A stretch of 13,235 nt of DNA from an uncultured Ruminococcus sp. (GTDB taxonomy: Bacteria > Bacillota > Clostridia > Oscillospirales > Acutalibacteraceae), in the NCBI GenBank assembly GCA_902773265.1, contig CACYDZ010000280.1, forward strand, positions 1-13,235, read 5' to 3'. The notes under the pieces are model-generated. The model was not told the origin of the DNA, ran no database searches, and saw only the letters and a program-made list of their open reading frames with translations. The position numbers and the translations under genes are program-made. Shown piece by piece: positions 7,698 through 13,235 of the stretch; positions within the stretch are counted from its first letter, which is position 1; each line of letters starts with the position of its first letter.

Positions 7698-9540
7698 TTT
7701 TTGGATGAGTTTAGTCGCTTTTATGGTGATATTCGCTATACACGGATTTCAGTTTATCTATGAAACCAATGATGATTTCGGTATATCACTGTTTATTACC
7801 AACGGTTATAACAAATGTTTATTTGTGAGTTATTTTCTTACATCGGTTCTTATGTTGTTGCAAAAAATTTTTACTACAGTAAATATCTGGATTTTGTCGC
7901 AGTTATTTTTTAATTTTATTTCATTGACAATAATTACCTATGTTTTTATCTTGAAATTTGGATTAAAGATAGGTTGTTTTTTCTCGCTGTTAATAAACAT
8001 TGTTTTTGGATATTTCAGTTTTGTATCTTTACAATACACCAGAATGCCCCCCATTATAGCGAGTGCAGGATATTTATTGATTTTATATTCGCTTTTTTCT
8101 GACAAAAAAAATGAAAAACTGATAAATAGTAAGTCATTAATAGGATGTTTATTGGTATTGATTTCTTCTTTTTATCGTTATTATAGTTTTTTGTCTGTAT
8201 CGGGTATATTTTTTGTTTTTATTTTTGTCATTGTTTTGATGCAATGGTTTAAAGCGTGGAAAGAAAAAACGAGGATTACTTATTTACATTCAATAAAAAA
8301 ATTACTGCTTTTAATAACTGTCTTTATTGTTGCATTTGCTTTGGAAAATGTATCAAACTATATCAAAAACAGCGATAGTCAATATTTTTACCATTCCCAA
8401 TACCATCTGGCACGTACAGGATGTGTGGATATCCCAATAAGTTCCTATGAAGGAAATGAAAGTTTTTATAACAGTATCGGAATTATTTCAGAGAATGACC
8501 TTGATGTTCTGACAGCATGGACAGGTGATGAAAACTTTTTTTCATTGGAGAGAATGTCAGAAATAGCAAAATATTCTCAAAAAGATGCATCTTTCATACA
8601 TAACTTTGGAAATTCTATCACAATGATATATTCTATTATTAATAACAAATTTGGTTCATTATGTATACCTGTTATCAGTATTTTTATAATAGGTTCAGTT
8701 ATTTTTCTGGTGACAGTTGTCATACTAAGAAATAAATTGAAATGGATATTTCCTGTTTTGTTTGCGATAAGCTGGATAGGATTTTTTTATTTATTTTTTG
8801 CTCTTTATAATTATGAGGTGATGTACTTAGCGGTATTTCCCGGAATATTTATGATTTTTACGGCATTTTTAAGTAACAGATATCACTTTATTGTAGTATG
8901 CCTGGTCAGCGGTGTGGTTTTTCTACTGACACTTTATTTGAATTTTGTTCATACGAATTTCAGAGCAACTTATACTTTTATTTTTCCAGCAATGTGTATT
9001 GCGATATATAATTTTGATAAAGACAATATTCGGGTGAATGTCAGAAAAATCAATCCTGTTTTGAAAAAGGGAATATGTTGTGCAGGGACTGTTGTTTATC
9101 TCACAATAGCAGTTATTATCAGCAGAACATTTTATGTATTTCCATCATTGTTTTTACCCACAACAGAAAAAGAATCCGATATTTTTACCTATGTGGAAAA
9201 TCATAAGGAAAATTTTTATCTGATGGATGTTTATATAGCCAACAAAAATTTTGATAAACCTATGCTGAAAGCGGAAATTCCGGATAACAGTATTACGACA
9301 AGCTGGATAATAGGGTCTGCCTTTTCAAAGCAGGTGCAGAAGAAATATCATGTAGAAAATTTATATGGTGATATGATTGATAATCCTCATGCTTTTTATC
9401 TGTCGTGGGCAGGAAAGGAGCATATAAAAAAGCTGGAAAAATATTATAATGATCACTATTCCAATGGAAAAAATAATATTGTTTTTGAGCGGGTAGAAAA
9501 CAATGTCATGGAAGTCTATCGTATATACAAAAAAAATTAA
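7651..9540 (+). CDS. Polytopic membrane protein, putative GT-C-like transferase, paralog 4
   Basis: A 629-residue paralog and the most divergent of the four in its helix bundle. It retains N40-D41-D42, C56 (GYNKC), SSFYR near residue 176, the middle-loop pattern GCVDIPISSYEGNESFYNSI, the NFRATYTFIFP segment, and the C-terminal LYGDMIDNPHAFYLS and KYYNDHYSNGKNNI motifs. A small insertion (WAGKEH) follows that Ser in the C-terminal domain, and the tail is YRIYKKN rather than YRICTKG. Its first 16 or so codons and its ribosome binding site match those of paralog 3, but the rest does not, as if the gene had received only a new leader by recombination. No convincing terminator follows. It is the last gene of the apparent operon and faces the transposase remnant. 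The family assignment is as uncertain as for the other copies. Confidence 0.85.
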   Translation: MKNLLTKIRSKHLLISFWMSLVAFMVIFAIHGFQFIYETNDDFGISLFITNGYNKCLFVSYFLTSVLMLLQKIFTTVNIWILSQLFFNFISLTIITYVFILKFGLKIGCFFSLLINIVFGYFSFVSLQYTRMPPIIASAGYLLILYSLFSDKKNEKLINSKSLIGCLLVLISSFYRYYSFLSVSGIFFVFIFVIVLMQWFKAWKEKTRITYLHSIKKLLLLITVFIVAFALENVSNYIKNSDSQYFYHSQYHLARTGCVDIPISSYEGNESFYNSIGIISENDLDVLTAWTGDENFFSLERMSEIAKYSQKDASFIHNFGNSITMIYSIINNKFGSLCIPVISIFIIGSVIFLVTVVILRNKLKWIFPVLFAISWIGFFYLFFALYNYEVMYLAVFPGIFMIFTAFLSNRYHFIVVCLVSGVVFLLTLYLNFVHTNFRATYTFIFPAMCIAIYNFDKDNIRVNVRKINPVLKKGICCAGTVVYLTIAVIISRTFYVFPSLFLPTTEKESDIFTYVENHKENFYLMDVYIANKNFDKPMLKAEIPDNSITTSWIIGSAFSKQVQKKYHVENLYGDMIDNPHAFYLSWAGKEHIKKLEKYYNDHYSNGKNNIVFERVENNVMEVYRIYKKN

Positions 9541-9576
9541 GGAAACACTGAATAAATCTATGTATTCATGCCCCAA

Positions 9577-9617
9577 GTTTATATCATGAAAATTTTTATC
9601 ACAAATTTAATATAAAC
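9577..9617. other. AT-rich inverted repeat after paralog 4
   Basis: GTTTATAT at 9577-9584 and ATATAAAC at 9610-9617 form an 8-bp inverted repeat around 25 AT-rich bases. No T tract follows, so it is a poor terminator. It is the only structure I see in the spacer between the last paralog and the transposase remnant. Confidence 0.25.
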
Positions 9618-9657
9618 CGAAGCAAAAACAGTCTATATATAAGGAATTTAATTCTTG

Positions 9658-10316
9658 TTAAATACATAATCTGTCAATAACGGTATAGGGTACGGTATTG
9701 ACCCAAGTAATAATGCTTTTGATAACCTTGTCGCATATATACCAACTGTCACAAAGCAGATAGGAAACGACAGGTGTAACCGGCATTTCAGAAGCAATTT
9801 TGCATACAAGTTCAATTTTTGACACACTTTTATTATACATTATATCGCATAGTTGAGTGTAATTCCATTGCAGGACAACATAACGGCTGTTGCCTGATGA
9901 CCGTAATCTGATTTCTTTTTCAGATGTGAAAAGTGGAAATAAGCATCTTCTATTATAGGATGTTTCGCCTTTGAAGACGGCTTTGTTTTTGAAAAAATGG
10001 TATCGTCTATAATGAGATATACCGTTTTACCTGTACACTGTGTTTCTTTGTATATCAGTTTACAGACTTCTTCTTTCAGAATGTGCTCCAATATTGTTTC
10101 GTCCCATTTTCCTTTATTCAGAAAATGAGCTGTTGTTGTACGGTGATGTACACTGTGAGTTTCAAAATTGACTGTCTTGCTATGGTATCCTATACTGAAT
10201 ATGGCTATCATTATCGTCATAATGTGTGATATATACAACTTTGATAATTTTTCTGCCAGATTTATTTTCTTCAACATATTGTAAATCGTTTCTGATTGGT
10301 GTATGCTATTATTCAT
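9658..10316 (-). pseudogene. Frameshifted, truncated IS4/IS701-like DDE transposase
   Basis: The first frame (9840-10316, 158 codons) encodes the N-terminal part of a transposase, with IDDT at residues 103-106 holding the first catalytic Asp, then FSKTKPSSKAKHPI and YGHQATAVMLSCNG. It stops after LNYAI. The next frame continues the homology from 9840 with MYNKSVSKIE and LLCDSWY, which holds the second catalytic Asp. The junction reads ATATAATG, where family members usually have a Val codon between Ile and Met, so one lost base explains the break. After about 9715 the resemblance fades, and the C-terminal region with the catalytic Glu is absent. Intact relatives are about 400 residues or more. 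The start has GAGGAG at 10327-10332, ten bases upstream. This is a dead insertion-sequence remnant. The exact IS family is from memory. Confidence 0.85.
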
Positions 10317-10600
10317 AAGACAACTACTCCTCTGTGTTCCTTTGGCTGGGGTGCAACTCCATTGTAACTCATTTTGGTGGTGTTGTCTTTATTTTTGTGC
10401 ATTTTTTTCAGATTTGCTCATTTATATAGTTCATTAATACTTTCTTTTTCGGACGCCAATTTTCTTCTTCATCTTTTAGGGACACTACTCTTTATTTTTA
10501 CTGGCAAAATGGTTAAGTAATTTGTTTATAGCACCATTTATCGAACTCGCATTTTGGAAAAAAGTTCGTGGAGAAGGCAAGAACAAAGCCCTTAAAAGAA
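10317..10600. other. Non-coding spacer between transposase remnant and glgB terminator
   Basis: I see no complete gene here on either strand. The part next to the transposase start is probably the 5' end of the old insertion sequence and includes its ribosome binding site. A short - strand reading frame at 10408-10491 (27 codons, with the peptide KDEEENWRPKKKVLMNYI near its end) has no upstream start codon worth trusting and may be the tail of a lost gene. No terminal inverted repeat or target-site duplication could be identified by eye. Confidence 0.5.
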
Positions 10601-10636
10601 CAGAATACACTGTTTCTGTTGAAACAATGTATTCTG
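10601..10636 (-). terminator. Rho-independent terminator of glgB
   Basis: A 16-bp stem pairs 10601-10616 (CAGAATACACTGTTTC) with 10621-10636 (GAAACAATGTATTCTG) around a four-base loop. The single mismatch becomes a G-U pair in the - strand transcript. On that strand the stem is followed by TTCTTTTAAG. It lies 19 bases beyond the glgB stop codon, in the right place and direction. Confidence 0.85.
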
Positions 10637-10655
10637 TTAATAATATGATTTATAC

Positions 10656-13037
10656 TTATTCAGAAGTTTCTTTTTTTGTTTCTTGTACTGTCACTTCTGC
10701 CACTGCTTTGGTTTCAGCTTTTTCAGCCTTAGCCTTTTTCTTTTTTGCCTGTTTTTCTTTCATTGCCTTGAGTTTATCGGTATTTTCATTTCTCTTCTTT
10801 TCAGCCTCAAGCTCTTCGGGAGTATCTTCTACAAGGTCAAACTCAAATACACTGACACTAAGCGGAGGAATAGAATAGATGATGGAATAAGGTCTGCCAT
10901 CTGCTTCTCTCTTTTCGGCCGTTACAGAGGTAATCTTGTTGTAGTCAGAACCACCGTATTCAGAGGAGTCACTGTTCATAATGAGTTTGTACTCACCCTT
11001 GCAGGGTACACCAATCATGAAATTGTCATGCGGAACAGGAACAAAGTTGCATACAAACAACAGATATTTTTCTCCTTTGGTAGCGGGTTTACGGATAAAG
11101 CTGACTTCACTGTGGCTCCAGTCATTACAGTTGACCCATTCAAAACCGTCATAGGTGAAATCCAGTTCATACAGTGCAGGGTGACTTCTGTAAATGGACA
11201 ACATCTTCTTATAATACTGCTGTAACATTCTGTTGTTGTCTACACGGTCAATCAGATACCAGTCAAGTTCTTTGTTGGAGTTCCACTCATCATACTGTGC
11301 GAAATCCTGACCCATGAACAACAGTTTCTTTCCGGGATGACCGAACATAAAGCCATAAGCTGTTCTCAGGTTAGCAAACTTCTGCCAGTCGTCACCGGGC
11401 ATTTTGTTAATCATCGAACATTTACCGTAAACAACCTCATCATGAGAAAGTACAAGGATAAATTTTTCTGATGTTGCATAAACCATACTGAATGTCAGTT
11501 CATTATGGTCGTGACATCTGTAAATAGGGTCAGTAGACATATAACGCAGGAAGTCATTCATCCAGCCCATATTCCACTTGAACGCAAATCCAAGACCGTT
11601 CTCATTGACATCTTTGGTAATACCGGCAAATGATGTGGATTCTTCTGCCATAATTGCCGAACCGGGATTTCTCTGTGAGTTGATGGAATTGAGGTGTTTC
11701 AAAAATTCCATAGCCTCAAGATTTTCTCTTCCGCCGTACATATTCGGCAACCATTCGCCATCTTTCTTACCGTAGTCCAGATAAAGCATGGAAGCAACAG
11801 CATCTACTCTCAGACCGTCAACATGGAATTTCTCAATCCAGAACAAAGCACTGCCGATAAGGAAATTACGGACTTCTGTCTTTTCATAGTTGAAGATATA
11901 GGTACCCCAGTCAGGGTGTTCACCACGACGAGCATCAGGGTGTTCATAGACAGGTGTACCGTCAAATCTTGCCAGACCGTGTGCATCTTTCGGGAAATGT
12001 GCAGGAACCCAGTCAAGTACGACGCTGATATTTCTGCTGTGCATATAATCTACAAAATACTGGAAGTCTGCAGGTGAACCGAAACGGGAAGTCGGTGCAT
12101 AGTAACCTGTTACCTGATATCCCCATGAACCGTCAAACGGGTGTTCAGAAATCCCCATCAGTTCTACATGCGTATAACCCATATCGTTGATATAATCAGC
12201 CAGTTCAGGGGCAAGTTCACGATAGGTCAGGAACTCATCTCTGTTTTCTCCCTTGCGTTTCCATGAACCGGGATGCATTTCATAAATCGCAACAGGCTGA
12301 CTATCAAGGTTGGTATTTCTTCTCTTTTCCATCCATTCGTCATCTGTCCAGACAAAGTGTGTCAAGTCCGTAACGATAGATGCCGTTTCAGGGCGTTTCT
12401 GCTGATAATTACCGAACGGGTCAGTTTTCATCAGGATTGCTCCCCACTGTGTCTTGACTTCAAATTTATACATATCGCCTTCTTTGACACCGGGAATGAA
12501 AATTTCAAAAATACCTACATTGTATACTTTGTTCATCTGATGGATTCTTCCGTCCCAGTTGTTGAAGTTGCCCACAACACTGACCCTCATGGCATTGGGA
12601 GCCCATACAGTAAACAATGTACCCTCTACACCGTCAACCGTCTTTAAATGAGCACCCATGATATCTGCCACAGCATACAGTGTGCCTGAACCGAACAGAT
12701 AAGCGTCCTCTGACGAAGTCTGTACAGGAAAACGATAACAGTCTTCTGTCTGATAGGTTTCGCCGTCATAGGGAGTGATTTCCAGATAGTAAGGGGTTGA
12801 CGCATCGCAACCAAGATAAGCCACGAACAATCCTGCCTCATCAATCTTCACGCCTGAAAAACGCTGTTGACTTCTCTTGTCAATTACCGTTACGGATTCT
12901 GCCTGCGGATTATAGACCGTTACGGTAAATCCTCTGTCTGTAAGGTGAGGTCCCAGTATTCCTCCGGGAAATGCGGATTCTGAATTAACGACCCTTTGTG
13001 CATAGTCAAGGTCATATAAGCCTTTGATATCTTCCAT
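10656..13037 (-). CDS. glgB: 1,4-alpha-glucan (glycogen) branching enzyme
   Basis: GlgB cuts an alpha-1,4-glucan chain and rejoins the fragment through an alpha-1,6 bond, making the branches of glycogen in the cytoplasm. The 793 residues comprise an N-terminal module (about 1-115), a CBM48 module (about 125-225, with FTVWAPNAMRVSVVGNFNNW), a GH13 catalytic barrel, and an all-beta C-terminal domain ending near 735. The conserved regions are DWVPAHF (342-348), GLRVDAVASM (408-417, nucleophile D412), AEEST (464-468, acid/base E465) and LSHDEV (530-535, D533). The spacing between these three catalytic residues is the same as in E. coli GlgB. The two-module N-terminus is the long form. Residues 738-793 are an extra charged tail rich in Lys, Glu and Ala, predicted helical or disordered, which typical GlgB lacks. 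The start has AGGAGG five bases upstream. No other glg gene is visible in the window. Confidence 0.97.
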   Translation of the reverse strand: MEDIKGLYDLDYAQRVVNSESAFPGGILGPHLTDRGFTVTVYNPQAESVTVIDKRSQQRFSGVKIDEAGLFVAYLGCDASTPYYLEITPYDGETYQTEDCYRFPVQTSSEDAYLFGSGTLYAVADIMGAHLKTVDGVEGTLFTVWAPNAMRVSVVGNFNNWDGRIHQMNKVYNVGIFEIFIPGVKEGDMYKFEVKTQWGAILMKTDPFGNYQQKRPETASIVTDLTHFVWTDDEWMEKRRNTNLDSQPVAIYEMHPGSWKRKGENRDEFLTYRELAPELADYINDMGYTHVELMGISEHPFDGSWGYQVTGYYAPTSRFGSPADFQYFVDYMHSRNISVVLDWVPAHFPKDAHGLARFDGTPVYEHPDARRGEHPDWGTYIFNYEKTEVRNFLIGSALFWIEKFHVDGLRVDAVASMLYLDYGKKDGEWLPNMYGGRENLEAMEFLKHLNSINSQRNPGSAIMAEESTSFAGITKDVNENGLGFAFKWNMGWMNDFLRYMSTDPIYRCHDHNELTFSMVYATSEKFILVLSHDEVVYGKCSMINKMPGDDWQKFANLRTAYGFMFGHPGKKLLFMGQDFAQYDEWNSNKELDWYLIDRVDNNRMLQQYYKKMLSIYRSHPALYELDFTYDGFEWVNCNDWSHSEVSFIRKPATKGEKYLLFVCNFVPVPHDNFMIGVPCKGEYKLIMNSDSSEYGGSDYNKITSVTAEKREADGRPYSIIYSIPPLSVSVFEFDLVEDTPEELEAEKKRNENTDKLKAMKEKQAKKKKAKAEKAETKAVAEVTVQETKKETSE

Positions 13038-13042
13038 ATTAG

Positions 13043-13048
13043 CCTCCT
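13043..13048 (-). promoter_or_regulatory. glgB ribosome binding site
   Basis: A perfect AGGAGG on the - strand is five bases from the ATG at 13037. It fixes the glgB start, and no upstream in-frame alternative is needed. Confidence 0.85.
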
Positions 13049-13107
13049 GTTTTTTGAATAAAATACATTCGTCAGTTCTTTTTTATAAACCAACTTTTAC
13101 CTTTATA

Positions 13108-13136
13108 ATTATATACTATATTTCTTAAAAATGCAA
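13108..13136 (-). promoter_or_regulatory. glgB promoter, sigma-A type
   Basis: On the - strand a perfect TATAAT -10 box (13108-13113) is 17 bases from TTGCAT (13131-13136), which keeps the TTG of the -35 box. The -10 box is about 70 bases upstream of the glgB start, leaving a short leader. The region is very AT-rich, so chance matches are possible, but spacing and position are ideal. Confidence 0.6.
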
Positions 13137-13235
13137 TATGCAATTATAATATTTTGTATAATTTGCTTATCTTTTTTTGGATTTCTCTTACAAAAAACAG
13201 CCGTCTAATTTGTGTATTTTAACAACAGAATAACA
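13137..13235. other. AT-rich intergenic sequence upstream of glgB
   Basis: No gene, hairpin or repeat is evident. The far end may belong to the upstream region of a neighbouring gene outside the window. Confidence 0.4.

Noticed and set aside
9541..9558. GGAAACACTGAATAAATC right after the paralog 4 stop, resembling the end repeat of some insertion sequences
   Set aside because: No matching inverted copy was found near the transposase start or elsewhere in the window, so it cannot be called an end repeat.
9838..9842. TAATG overlap as a translational-coupling or programmed-frameshift signal of a two-frame transposase
   Set aside because: The homologous region is normally continuous, a single lost base explains the break, and the gene is also truncated downstream.
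10408..10491. A 27-codon - strand reading frame as a small gene
   Set aside because: It has no ATG near its beginning and no ribosome binding site. It may be a gene tail but cannot be supported as a gene.
10522..10878. A + strand open frame of about 118 codons starting from TTG
   Set aside because: Most of it lies antisense to the C-terminal end of glgB and through its terminator. Its Phe/Ser-rich peptide is what the complement of Lys/Glu codons gives, and it has no good ribosome binding site.
11694..12647. Several + strand open frames of about 120 codons opposite glgB
   Set aside because: They are antisense to conserved GH13 and CBM48 coding sequence, lack ribosome binding sites and resemble no family.

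Overview
The window looks like chromosomal DNA from a low-GC Gram-positive anaerobe of the Bacillota, most likely a Ruminococcus-like clostridium. This is inferred from strong AT bias, AGGAGG-type ribosome binding sites, the ACT-domain/UPF0210 gene pair, a clostridial-type GH13 glycogen branching enzyme, and an IS4/IS701-like transposase remnant of a kind common in gut clostridia. No species can be assigned from the sequence alone.

Left edge (1-183): a non-coding, palindrome-rich block. It has two adjacent perfect hairpins sharing the same flanks, and its two ends are imperfect inverted copies of each other. It looks like an extragenic repeat element, and the leader of the next operon begins in or just after it.

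Left and centre (211-9540, + strand): six tightly spaced co-directional genes that look like one operon. First come a small ACT-domain protein and a UPF0210 (DUF711-like) protein, a widely conserved pair. They are followed by four tandem paralogous membrane proteins of 624, 625, 636 and 629 residues. Each paralog has an Asp-Asp motif just after the first membrane helix, a roughly 100-residue loop in the middle, about 13-14 hydrophobic segments, and a soluble C-terminal domain of about 130 residues. This layout resembles GT-C-type glycosyltransferases that act outside the membrane on lipid-linked sugars, but the function is inferred and no named family is certain. The paralogs are mosaics: copies 2 and 3 are almost identical over their first 250 or so codons and very different in the middle, and the copy 2/3 and 3/4 junctions are almost identical.

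Right-centre (9541-10655): after the last paralog come an AT-rich spacer, a decayed transposase on the - strand (frameshifted, with its C-terminal half missing), about 285 bases without a recognisable gene, and a rho-independent terminator.

Right (10656-13037, - strand): glgB, the 1,4-alpha-glucan branching enzyme, with all catalytic residues and an unusual Lys/Glu/Ala-rich C-terminal tail. It has its own ribosome binding site and a good sigma-A-like promoter, so it is a separate transcription unit running towards the + strand operon. The transposase remnant lies between the two convergent units.
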